From: Apis mellifera
Lineage: Eukaryota; Arthropoda; Insecta; Hymenoptera; Apidae
NCBI RefSeq assembly: GCF_003254395.2
Contig: NC_037643.1
Span: 9,010,963-9,074,962, forward strand
Length of the DNA: 64,000 nucleotides
Direction: 5' to 3'
The notes below the pieces were generated by a model that was not told where the DNA came from, did no database searches, and saw only the letters and a list, made by a program, of their open reading frames with translations. The position numbers were made by a program, and so were the translations under genes. Shown piece by piece: positions 1-13,478 of this stretch (positions within the stretch are counted from its first letter, which is position 1; each line of letters starts with the position of its first letter).

Positions 1-3000
1 CCATTGTACAAGCAACGTACAAAAAGTTTTGATTCTTCATTGATGGCATCATGTGGATCTTAATCGATCTTAATTATATAAGTTGGCATTAGTTACGATG
101 CAAATCGTATCATCGAAAATTGTGGACGATCCTCAATCCATCTTTCTTCATGTAAAATGAGCTGATTACAGGTTTTCATGACATAATGTAAATTATGATA
201 CTATACGATGGGATTGAAATTATTGTAATCATCGAAGCGAGTTATATATATTGATACATCAAGATGAGCATTATTCTATTTGAAACTCGAGCATTTAAAA
301 CTTATTTCTCCTTTTGTTCAAGTATAACAAACGTATATTTTCATTATGAAGAAGATAATAAAAAAAAAAAAGGAATACGATGATGAAGAAGAAAGGAAAG
401 CTTAATTCCGTTAAAAAAATGAAATATAAATTATAAGCTCGTATATAATAACAAGATGTTTTTTTGTTTATGAATCGAAAACCGTAGTCAATTCAGTTTA
501 CTTAAAAAAATTTAATCAAATACATATATTGGCGTTTCTCATCTCTCAGATAGAGCATTGTTATTGCTAGTCAGACAGATTTTATTAATCGTGAGAGCAT
601 ATTGGCGGATCAACGAAATGATAATAATATATGTATTAATTCCACAATATTTCAAATATATTGTAAAGAATGTTATAATTTTATTGCTGTTTCGAAAAAA
701 AAACATAAACTTTTGAAAGATCGTTGTAAATGTATCGAGTAAATTTCAAAAAAATCAAAATGACATAAACAATTATTACCCGCGACAAAAAAAAAAAAAA
801 AAGAAAAAAGGAAAGAAATAATTGAAATCATAAAAATTAAGCTTCGTGCACAAACATTCCAAAATTAAAAAGAATGAGCCCCCCTATCTTCGTGTTTAAA
901 AATCCTTATCCTCCTGTTTTAATAAATTATCCTATTTAAGCAGTGTTATAAAGAAGAGAAATCATATTAGAGATTCCGTGTTGTTCGATGTTAAAAAAAT
1001 AATCGTAGAACGTTACGATGTAATCGTATTCGACGAAACGATTATAATTATATGGCTGAAAATAATTTAATCACATGAAAACATCGTGTGTGATCTGCCC
1101 CTCATACATATGTGCACATAATCTTTATTGACGTCGAGATTCACGATTTAACAACAAAGAAAAAGAAAAAAACAAAAAAAAAAAAAGAGAATAATGAAAT
1201 GTACAAAGCAAACTATAATTTTATACGGAAATCGGGATATAATGATTTTACTTTAGATCTGTGAAATGAAAAATCGTACATGACAATTGAAAATTCTACT
1301 TTAGAACCAAATGACATATTATTGTATAAAATTATTCTCTGACAACTCTTTAAACTCTCTTCAAATGACAAATAATCCTAATTCTTCGTTGCTTTTATGT
1401 TTGCAGTTTAAAAACAATATTTTTCTAAACGAAAACTGTTTCTATTCATGCGATACACATATACACATACATACATACATACATGAATGCGCGAATTCGT
1501 GAATATCGATTTTGAAAAAAAAAAAATGCATCCATGCATTTTGAATGTGTTTTGGTATCAAAGAGTTTGGTATCAAAATTTAATATCAATATGTAATATA
1601 TATATTCATTCAAATTGATAATCGATTCTTTTTTTCTTTTTTTTTTTTTTTTTTTTTGTTTTCAAAAAATGATTCATCTTTTTTTTTGTGTGCGTTCAAA
1701 AGATATATTTGAAAGAAAATTTGAAACAACCGAAAATTAAAATTTACTTTGTACGTGAATGTTTAATTAATTAATTATTTGCTCTCAAAGAAAATAGTTT
1801 CGAACTAAAAATATTTTTTAATCCTTTAATAAGAAGGAGATGTATAAAACATTTTCAACTGGCCGTCCTACATAGAATATGGCGAATGTTAAATATATTA
1901 TTTGAAAGCTATCCTACGAATTGCCATAACTTATTGATGCGTGTAAATTATATACAAACGATTCAACTTATTAAAGTTAAAGTTCTAACGAAATGTAACA
2001 CGCAATAATTTTTGTAGATCATATGTTAATAAAACTGATGTTAATAAATTCTTCCATAAATTTCTATTAATTCGAAAATAAAAAAGAATTGAAAGAGGAA
2101 TAGTAAATTGAAATAGTAAATCTAATTAAAAGAGAAAAAAAAAATGTACTGATGATTAATTTACAATATCTGCGTGTTAATTTATTCAAATGTAATAGAA
2201 ATGTTGAAAACGAGCAATAGTAAATGGCACTTATTTAATGTCTCATACATCCTTCTTGTGTTTATATTTATTGTTCTAATTTTTGCCAAGTGTCCCCATG
2301 TAATGTATCATTTTAAACACAGCCAAGTATCTTATCATACGTGTAACATAGAATAAGGAGTATATCATGCCATAAAAGTGACGATGGTAAACGTTTCTAA
2401 ACGAGAAATCATATAGTGATAATATTCATCACATCATATTCATTCACACAAAAATACTCTCATATAACTGTGTACATGACATTCATTTCTCTTATTCTAG
2501 CATTTCAGGTTTCCTTCTGCTTTCTGATTTATAATGTTAATTTTAAACTAATCTATCATAGTTAATTCTACATAGAATAGATGTTATATTTTATCGCTAA
2601 TTTTAGGTAACAATTACATGTAAATAGTGTGATGAACAATTAAATTGAATGACAATGGTCTTAGACTTTTTTCAACGGATTTCTTGAACAGATACATATA
2701 ATTTTGTTATCTGTTATGCAGAGGAGAACAGCCAATTTCTTACAATAGGGCACAGCATAATATATTGCAGTGTGGTTGGATATTTCTATACAGTAAAGTA
2801 ATTTCTACAATATAGATTTGGTATGTACTGTGAAGAACCGTCTTGTAATTGTTGATAATTTTTAATGAGAGTGGATGATAAAAGGTATATCCACATACTG
2901 TGCCGTCTTGTAACGAACTTGTCGATATACATATATTAAATTTTTGAAAACTTATTGTTAAGCTTGCGTTACACACCTCATTTGTAAATATTAGATCATA

Positions 3001-4035
3001 TTTTTGTCTGTAGCATAATGAGGATTTTAACTGCAATTTATTTAGTTCATAGTATAAGATAATAAAGCTGGAAAATATAATGAAACAAAAAAAGCCTTAT
3101 TACTTCTTTTTAAATAATGTAGTTTTAGAAATAACATTTATTATATGTGTATTCAGATTTTGTTTATTATTATTTTAAGTCTTGTTACTTTTTTAGTACT
3201 GAATCATGAAAAAAAAAAAATAAAAAAGATGAAAAATTATAGGTTATGTACAATAAAATACAATTATATGTAAAAATAATCGTGTTATGAATTATTTACA
3301 TATATTAATTATAGATATATATATATTTTTTTAATAAATAATATTGAAAGTTATAATTTTTTGATTTAATATGTAATATGATTAACTAATAAAAATTTTA
3401 AAAATTTATTTTTTTTAATTCTATCAAGTAAATAAATTTTTATTTTTACTTGTTACATTTACATCATATTCGTAATTACATTCGTAAACATATTTTTTTA
3501 TTCTTATCTATTATAAAAAGTTTCAACCAATCAAATCTTATTTGTACATATATTTTGGAAACTTGCTGACATATATAGTATATATTCTGTACATTGCAGT
3601 ATTGTGTATCGAACCTTACGATTATACGTATTTAGTACGTAACTACTTCATATGCCTTGCACAATTTGTTGTGTTCTATAAAAAATTACGCTCATATCTT
3701 AAGAACGTAAATAATATAAAATATTTTGAATAATAAAAATATTTTTAAAATTTAACTTCATATTCTTCATTTGACTTTACTCAAATTTTATATATTATCG
3801 CCAGTAAGTATTCGAATTCTTAAATATTTTAGAATTATTCATTACCGGTATTTCAAATGTGCGAAATAATGTAAAGAAATAAAAATTTATTGTAAAATAA
3901 ATAATTTCTTATGCAATAGTTAATATAATTTCCATATATGATTAATTTATGATAATGTCAAGCGTGTTAATATGTAGAATTTTCTTTCGTAATTATATGG
4001 TATTAATAAGTATAAAACAATTATCATCATTTTAG
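1..4035. other. Left-end non-coding region, no gene recognised
   Basis: No convincing coding frame is visible on either strand; the open frames present are short, low in complexity and lack splice context. Positions 1-2600 are somewhat less A+T rich than the following 1.4 kb and contain many poly-A and poly-T tracts and TGTAAATA-like elements (for example near 2621), which would suit a long 3' UTR of a gene lying mostly outside the window, but nothing fixes its strand. The right edge, ending in TTTTAG at 4030-4035, looks like a splice acceptor just before the ST13 start codon, so the ST13 5' UTR intron and first exon probably lie in the last part of this stretch. Confidence 0.5.
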
Positions 4036-4043
4036 GTAGCAAA

Positions 4044-7000
4044 ATGTCTCCTGCTTTAAAACCAGACGTTCAAAAAGAAATGGAATCGTTTTTTCATGTC
4101 TGTATGGCAAATCCTTCAATATTAAATCAACCAGAATATTCTACAGTAAAAACATTTATTGAATTTTTTGGAGGACAAATACCAAAAGTAAATCAACAAG
4201 AAAATAATGAATCACCAAGTAAACAATCAGAAGATGCAAATATATCTAAAGAACCAGAACCACAATCTGAACCAGAAAGTGAAGAAGAAAGTGATCTTGA
4301 ACTTGATATGAGTGCAGTAATTGGTAATATTATTTGTTTAAAATTTTCCTTTTTTTATATATTTTTTGTTATATTTTTATAATATTTTTAACTATTAATG
4401 AACTTTCTAGAACCAGATACAGATGCTCCTCAAAAAATGGGAAATCTTACTTTACAACCAACAGAAGAAGAAATTGCAGAATCTCAAGCTAAACGTTCTG
4501 AAGCTGTATCAGCATTTATAGAAAAAGATTATGAAAAAGCTATAGAACTTTATACTGAAGCTATTATATTAAATCCACAGGCAGCATTACTTTATGCCAA
4601 ACGTGGACAAATTTTTTTAATATTGAATAAGCCTAATGCTTGTATTCGCGATTGTGATCGTGCCTTGGAATTAAATCCGGATAGTGCAGCAGCACATAAA
4701 TTTAGAGGAAGAGCTAATTATTTGCTTGGAAAATTTGAAGAAGCAGCTAATGATTTGAGACTTGCTTGTAAATTTGACTTTGATGAGCAAGCTGATGAAT
4801 GGCTACGAGAAGTTACACCAAATGTAAGTATTTTTCTATTAAATTGTTATTTTCTTTCATAACATAACTTATTAAATTAATTAATTTGTGTATGTTTTTT
4901 ATTTTTTATTATTAAATATAAAAAGTTATATTTTCATATTTAATAGTAAGCATGTAATATCTATTAATCAATTATATCATATAAGATTTTCTTATAATAT
5001 TTTATGTAATACCATATTATTAGATTTTATTTATTAAGATTTTATTTATTATTAGATTTTATTTTATTTATTTATTAAATAATTTTGCATTTAAAATCGA
5101 AAATGTCATATTTATGCAAATCGCAAATATATTATATATTCTTATTTATTTGAAAAATACATAAATTAAGATTATTTAACTTCAATATTTAACTTAAATA
5201 AAGTAGTAATAATTGCAATAATAATAATATCAACAATTTACTTACTTTCAAAAAATCATTCATACATGTAAACAATAATAACACAATGTAAAACAATAAA
5301 TATTTTATATGAAGCATTTAATTTACACAAGGTACATTAAAAATCAAATTTTTTACTAAAACAAACAATCTCAAGACATTTTCATTTACATTGAAAATAT
5401 ATTTATATTTATTATTATATTTATTTATCAACATGGGAAGTTATTATCAAGTAACTAATAATTCTTTTAAATAAATATTTATAACTTTTAATAAGAACAC
5501 AATTTGTTTATACAAGGTATTTCACAAAAGCTTCAAAAAGAGATCATTCTTATCTCTTTCTTAGTGGAAATATTTTTATGTATTTTATTTTACATACTTA
5601 TAATATGTAACTGCTTTCATCATATGTTGTTCTGATGGCTGAAAGTGTCACAGTATTTTATTACAATTACACAACCATTACACTAAGTTTCAAAAAGTCT
5701 ATTGTGCGAGTTCACTGTATCTTCAATTTTTATATTCATGTATTAGATAATAGGACCCACCATTATTGTGATATGTTTTCCATAACTGTGTGATTCTAGG
5801 TGTACTTAAACACATTCAAGGGAAACTCACTATTCTTTTTTTAGATTGGAATGGTAACACTTGTCCTATTTTCCAAACACAAGTATATATCTTGAAATCT
5901 TTGATTCAATCCATTAATACACTTAAACATTTGTTAAGCGTACTATTAACCAAGCATTTGCCTCATAGTGTCACCAATATCCATGTTGTTTACCTACAAA
6001 ACCAATAGTATATCTTCATACCTCGAAACAATGTCTCTTCTTTAAATAAACTATTTAATATATTGCGCAAAGCATGATTCCAGGAGAATTAGGTTTCTCT
6101 TCTTTTAATTTAATATCCACTTGGATTTTTATCTGAGGGCGATCCAAGATTATTTTTTATTATTTTAAGAAAGAAACTTCTCTGTACTGCTTCAAGTAAT
6201 GAACTTACACTAATGTTCGCTTCTTTTCACTCATTCGCATTTTTGTTTTGTACAATTTGCTCTCACCTCATACCTCATACGGCATCAAGAGCTATTTCAG
6301 AATGTAGGATTACACTCAACTAGGAGGACTTGTTTCGTATTCGTGTATAACTTGCTCAACTGATTTCTTATATTTGCCTACGAGCTCTGGTAAATCGTAA
6401 GCAATGGCAACGTCGAGTCTATTGATTGGACATCCACGGAAATACGTGCACGTAGAGCTTAATAGAGGGAAATCATAGAGAGGATTCAACCGGAAAAAAT
6501 CTCGATATACATCCGGATCTGGCAAGTCATATCGTGATATGTTCTTCAATGTACTCAGGCCCTCGTAGATGTGGTAATCTTGTGGATTCTCAATAATCTT
6601 GTCACTGATTTCCTTTTTGTTCCCAAAAAATGTCTTGTGATTGTAGTATGTGGTTAAATAGCAGTCTACCATTTTAGCGTGATTGCGCACCCGTACCTAC
6701 AATCATTAAGAAAATAATTTCCCTCTCGTTGAAGATAAGTTAACGAATAGAATCGTTATCGCATCGATTATAAATAACTTGTAAATAACTTACAGCGAAT
6801 CTCCGGGCGCTTGCTATCTTATGCTCCACTTGTTTATCAATGGCAGTACGCAAATCGCGTAAAAATGCACGTTCCTGAGCATACAGTAACCTGGTAGGTG
6901 CACCAGCTTCATACGGGATCGACCACAATGACGTGGAATACATGATCGGTGGTTCAGCGCTAGACATTAGCGGGGATATATTCCAGATCAGAGCACCTTG

Positions 7001-10000
7001 CACTCTCATAAGTTCCTCCGGTTTTACTTGATCAGCTTTGTTAAGAATGATGCGTGTCTGTTGCGGAAGTACGCATTACGCAGATGCTAAACACACATCT
7101 GAAATCTTAATGTCGAGGCTTACCTGATGCTCCCTTCCTTTCAATTGATCAAGAATCGCTTCTGTTTCTGGCCCGACGTCCAACTTTGATGGATCGTATA
7201 CTAAAAATATTATGTCCGCACGGTCAATGAACCATTGACACGCGTCATTAAATGGGAATAGACGTTGGACTTGTTTACGAATTTCCAAGATTCCTGGTAT
7301 CTCGACAATATTCACCTGGCAATCGTATACATCGTTTATTAAGCAATATTATAAAATTTATCTTAAGAATAAATCACTCACCTTTTCTAATAACTTATTA
7401 TCGAGTCGTAAACCCTTCAGACGATCGAGCAATCCTTGGCCGAATTTCTGTAATCCGGAGAAAGTCCAGTCAGCGGCGAGCTGCGTGCCATCGAGTATCT
7501 CCTCTTCCTCTCCGTGCATTATAATATTGAAGTAGGCCGGAGATGGCTCGGCTCCTGTGTCATTTCCATTTGGCGTTTTGCATTGCTCCTCTAAGCACTC
7601 TCTCAAACCACCTAAACACTATCTGTAATTCATGCTTCTAGCATGCCTCTAAATCTACCGCTAAATCATTATTTACTATTCGTGAGGGCGTGATCACGGC
7701 CGACTTTAGTTAAGCGTCAATAAGTGAAGTAAGTGAAGCTTCTTTTTTTTTTTTTTTTTGCACAACAAATTCTCACTACTTTCTTCGTTTCCCCTTACTT
7801 ACCTGTCCTCAACGATGTCTGCTTGTATTCGATATCGAGTAAATAATTTATGATCGAAGATTTTCCACCGCTCCACGGACCCATGAAAAGAACTAGCGGC
7901 TTGGAAAATATTTCTGGATCTAACAAACATGGTGTTGAATCGAATATATAATTTGAATTTTTCGGATAAGAAAAGAAAAATATTTATTAATTATTAATTT
8001 AACGCTCACCACCAAAGTGTCTGTTGCTTAAGTCTCTGTATTTATACAGAGATTCTAATGGCTGGATGGCATTGTCATAGACCCTCTTCAGCTCCTTCAA
8101 CACAATATCCGCGATTTTCTGGATGGCTCGCTCCTTCTCCTCATTTTCCTCGTCCAATTTCAACAGCTGATTGATATGATCACGCGGCCGCAAATTTTCC
8201 GGTATCACTATTTCTCTGATCAAGTCTTCCTCGGGAGTAGGCTCTTCCTCTTCCTCGTTCTGTTCAGTTTCTTTCGAGCCTTCAGCGTCCTCTTCCCCTT
8301 CTTCTTCTTCCTCGCCAACCTCTCGCCTAGCACGAGATTTCTCAGCATCTTCCTCCTTCGATTCTGCCTCTTCTACGGATTTTCCTTCCACGGATTTGTC
8401 CCCCTCGTCTCCTCCCTTCCCTTCTTCAGTTCCTTCTTCCTGTTGCTCTGCCGATTTTGCAGCCTCTTCCGCCGACTTGGCTTCTTCACTTTCTTTAGTT
8501 CCTTCTATTCGATCTTCGACACTTTCACCTTCTTTATTCTCTTCCTTCGTTTCCTCCTCGCTCGCTTGTTGCTCTAAAGATTGAGCAAGTTCCTCTTCTG
8601 CTTTGCTATCCCCTTCTTCTTCCTTAGAAGCAACTTTCTCCGTCTCCTCTTCCGCCTTCGAATCAGTCGCCTCGTCTTCGACTTTCTCCTTCTCTTCGTC
8701 AGACTTTATCTCCTCGGTTTTGGCTTCTTCGTCGGATTTCTCCTCGTCGATTTTCGGTTCTTCGGCCGATTCTCCTTCGGCCTGGGCTTCGTCGGATTTT
8801 CCATCGCCAACCTGCGACTTCTCGTCGGATTTCCCTTCATCCTCTCCAATTTCTACGTCGGATTTATCCTCCTCTTTGGATCTTTCGGCATCTCCTCGCG
8901 TCTCTTCCTCGGATTTTCCCTCGTCTGCTTGCTCTCCCTCGCCAGATTTCTCCTCCTTCGCCTCTGCAGCTTCTTCCTGACCTGAATCTGCATCTGTTTG
9001 CTCTTCAGCAGATTCTTTCTTTTCTTCCTCGTCTCCTTTATCTACTTCTCCAGATTTCTCCTCTTCCTCACCTATGAAATAATAACACTAAATTTTGTTA
9101 GAGAAAGGAAGAGAAGAAATTATGTTATGTTTTAATTTCAAAAGATATTTTTCGTGTGATAAATTAATAAAATTGTTTCCTTTATTTCTTGTCACCTTTC
9201 GTTTCATCCGCTTCGACACTTTGTTCTTTTCCAACCTCGCTGCTCTGTTCACCTTCTGCTTTTTCTGCCTCCCCTTCAGCTTGTTCGACGCTTTCCGCAG
9301 CTCTGGTTTCTACCGACTCTTCTGCGTCTTCCTTCGAAGCTTCAGTTTCTGGCTCCTATTTTCAATGTACATTCAATTATTATTAATGTACAAAATGTTA
9401 TTTAGATTTTAAATTTTATAATCCAATTGTAATTTTTCCAAAAAAATACTCTTTCTCACTTCTTTGCTCGCAGCTTTCCCTTCCTCTTCTTGACTTTCTT
9501 TATCGACGTCGGCCCCAACCTCGGCACTGGTCTGCTCCAAAGATCCTTCAAACGAAACATTCTAGAAATCGCTGTGCTCCAGTTTAATATTCCTCAACAT
9601 CTTAACATTACCTGTACCGAGGTCTTTCAATGCCTTCTCAATGTAAGGTCGACACAGATCCTCTGGCGGCACCTCTAGTTCTTCTTCGCTTTGCACTCCT
9701 GGAAGACGAATTTTTTTGTTCAAGAATTATCTCAATTAACAATCATTTATTCTTTTTTATATTTTCTGTCTTTTCTTCTTTTTACACGTTGATTCCAATC
9801 TTTTCTATCTCTTAATTAAATCTTTCTTCTTTAACATTTTTGATCATTTTTTCATCAATATTCACGATTGAATAATTTTTCAATTTGAAGGAAGGATAAA
9901 ATAACGTTGGTTTTAATACATGGATGGAAGATTTTCAGTTTACCAACGTAAGAAGTATTTTTCCCCCGTTTGTACGTGGTCTGCGAAAAAATTTCACGGT

Positions 10001-13000
10001 TGGCTTGATTCTATGCCGATTCTTCGAGTGCCAGGAATTTTCATCGAGAGTTCTCACTATGCTAAACACGCGGTGCCAAAAGAAGATGCGGAGTATTAGA
10101 TAACCTAAAGCACGGGAGCTTAGCAAGAGGGTTTAACGCCACGCGACTACCAGAAATATCTGACCCAAGTGACGCAAGATCTTGTCAAAGTCGTTACACA
10201 TCGTTTTGGTTGAGCGCGTGCTCGAGCAATGACAGGTGTGCAGAAACAACAACCATGCTCGGTGATCCTTTTAAGCACCGGGTTTTACTTGAAGATGATC
10301 TGGAATTAGGATTAAAAAAAATTAAATCTTCGTTCAAGAGATTCAAGAGATCTCTCATTGCATTTCAATAGAAATTTCAGGAATAACTCTGTTACTCTGG
10401 AATAGAATTGTTTTTTGTTGAAGTTTCATTATCTGAAAAATTGAACCTGAGGAAACATAAATATTTTAATGTTAGGCTTATTCATGAAATTATGTACACG
10501 TTTAATTACTTATTTGAAGGATGATTAAGAAATTCTGGTTCATAATTCTTTAGAGCACTGCAGAAAAGTTGATAGCATTATCTTTGATAAATTTAAAGGA
10601 TGAGTACGTGTATAATAATATTTCAATCATTGTATATCTACATTTAAATATAAACTGAGAAAAGAAAATTAATTTCTACAATTGAATTAAAGCAAACAAT
10701 TGGAAACGGTTCAAAATTGTGTTTCACATATTGTAAAATAGAACAACATTATTTTGAAATCTACCGAAATATAGTTGACAAGGAAAAATAATCATAAAAT
10801 GAACTGGATAATTCAAGGTTAAGATCTATGGATCTCCTGTATCGATGCAATATCACGAATTTGAGAAACGTATTGATGATTTTATTCATTTCAAATAGAA
10901 TTTCTTCGTTCCTCCGTTTTCCGGATCGCCAAAAGATCTTTGATATTATATTATCGTGGCATCGTAAGTAAAATCTTGGATGAAAATGTCGATATCATCT
11001 TTCTAGGCAGTACCTGGGACCAGGAGGCCGGTTTCTAAGTTTAGCGACGAGTAGGCGGCTTTGAACCGAGCAACACTTGAAAATATTTATATATTGGATG
11101 AGCGAAACGTATTTTTATCGGTTATTCGCTGCGAAAAAGTTCAAATGTATTAACCGAGATTCTTGGTTACGATACGAGAATGATCGATACACGATCTATG
11201 ATAATGATTTGCTAACGTGTTTGCTGAGAAAACAACGAGTCGAAAGGCAGAGTCAAATCAAATCAGTCAGATAAAGAAGATTTAGATAAATTAATCAGAT
11301 TTGTTGTGAAAAAAATTTTTATCGGATTCTTGTTTCTTCGAACGGTGATAAAATTTTTGAAAAGAAATTTCCTCGGTTTAGTACTAGTATGTAAGAAGAA
11401 AATACGTAGCATGTATTGCTCGTAAATTGTCATCATTACGTCACACGTGTTAGTACTTTTGGCACCAGATCTTATATCGTTCTCTACATTTTGTTTCTCT
11501 ATTGTTTTTCATAAAATTAACAAGAAGTTTAATTTTTTGTTACATTTTGTACATTTGGAAGTTGTTGAATTTTTTTTTTTTTTTAATTTCTCTCTTTTTT
11601 CTTTTTTTCTCTTTTAGAAACAATAGATTTTCTCTTCGTTAGTTGTAGATTTAATATTCGGTTATGAGAATAAACAAAACATAAATTGCGATCGAAGAAT
11701 ACGAATTGCTAGTGAATTTACGCACATGATATTAATTTTAGACGGTTAGCGATCTGTAAAATAATATGTTAAAATTATGTATGTCGCAAAATAATTCTCG
11801 AAAATGTCAAGATACGGGTAATGGAAGTAGAGGTAAGCAGCTGTCGTTTGGCAAGCATAGCCACCAAGGATAAAGATAGAATCCGAAGTCTTGTTCCGTA
11901 CTTTGTGGCATGTATAGTCTTTAATCTTTCCGTTGTAAAAAAAAAATTGAATTCATTGTTAAAAATCCATTGTCCATTTTCCACCAACTTGCATCACGAA
12001 TCTGTTGTATGACTCTGATCAAAAATTTTCATTGATACTTCTCTTTTATCTTCTTGGAAATTGACCATCGTTCTGGTAAATAACGATATTTTTTTTCAAA
12101 AATTGAATTGCAGATTTTTTTTTTAGCAATAACAATGTTAAAAGTGTCAGTCCTATATTTAATTTTTATTATAACTTGTAAAATTTAAAAAATTTAATTA
12201 TATTTATATCCAAAATTTTTGGGGATTATCACATTTGATCGATTTTATTTTGTTCGCGTTAAACAAATTATTATCATTCTTCGTTGCGAATCGTTATCAA
12301 CAATCAGTTCAAGACTTTAAGATATCACTTTAAACGGAATTCACGATCAGATTCATAGAATTTAGAACGAATCTGGCACGGATTTATGCCTGTCCTTATG
12401 TAATTATTTGCAAGTTGTTGACAGTTGGTTTCCATCGATTCCCAAAATAACAAATCCTTGAATCCACGATCAAAATCTTTTACTCGATCGCTGTCTCATT
12501 TCGTTAATCTGAAATATCATTATTATCTTTCTTCTAGCAGCTTTAAACATTAAATATAATATTCGAATAAGAAAGGAAGGAAGGGAGCAGCATCCAAACC
12601 AGAGAATTATTTTCAATTTCAGTTTCTCAATTTATCAACTCAATTGCCAAATTCAAACGATATATTATTCAAATATTATTCAAACAAGATGCAAAGATGC
12701 AAAGATGGATTTTAAAGATTTTCGAAAGGAAATTTTCCAAGATTTTTTGAAGAAAAACTTCAAAAGATTTCCAAGACACCCAAACATTTCAAGAGGATAG
12801 GAAAACATATTCGTCAAAGAAAAGGATTTTCTTTAGAATCCTATTTTCGTTAAAAAGACACGTGGCCACGAATGGAGAAGAATCTAATCCTGATAAGAGG
12901 AAATGAGACAATTGTAGATTCGATCGTACGCCTTCGATGAAGAGACTCGACGAGCCAGCAACCGATGACGCAGCCCACTGTCTTTACGTAACATTGACCT

Positions 13001-13426
13001 TCGTCAATCGTCACACATTCGTCAGCGCGTCATCCACATCATCGACCGCTAAAAACTTCTAGAAATCTGACGCTTATTCTAATGTTTATCAAGCGAAAAA
13101 TCGATACGAAAAAAGAAAATTTACACTTCTTCAAAAAAAGCGATTTTGAAAGAAAGAACGGACACAACTCTTCCGGTAAATTCGATCCCGATGATGATCA
13201 TCTTCGACATGAATCGTAAAGAGCTCGAGCAACAGCGTCATTATATTATCACTTTATTTATATAATTAAACAAGCGATAATTATACTTTAAAAAAGCGTC
13301 GCAACTCGTTAAAAATAAATTGAAAACAAGTAGCGATTCTCGTTCGATTTGTACTATTCGAATATCGGAGATTAATCACGAAAATTTTCTAAAACCTATA
13401 CAATGTATATAAAAAGACATAACTTC

Positions 13427-13478
<52 letters not shown>

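Noticed and set aside
2740..3036. 98-codon minus-strand frame
   Set aside because: No recognised domain, Cys/Ile/Tyr-rich and lacking neighbours in frame. Best seen as chance.
8176..8985. Long plus-strand open frames rich in Ser, Phe and Leu
   Set aside because: They are the antisense of the Glu/Lys/Ser-rich sarcalumenin exon. GAA/GAG-rich coding on one strand gives TTC/CTC frames on the other.
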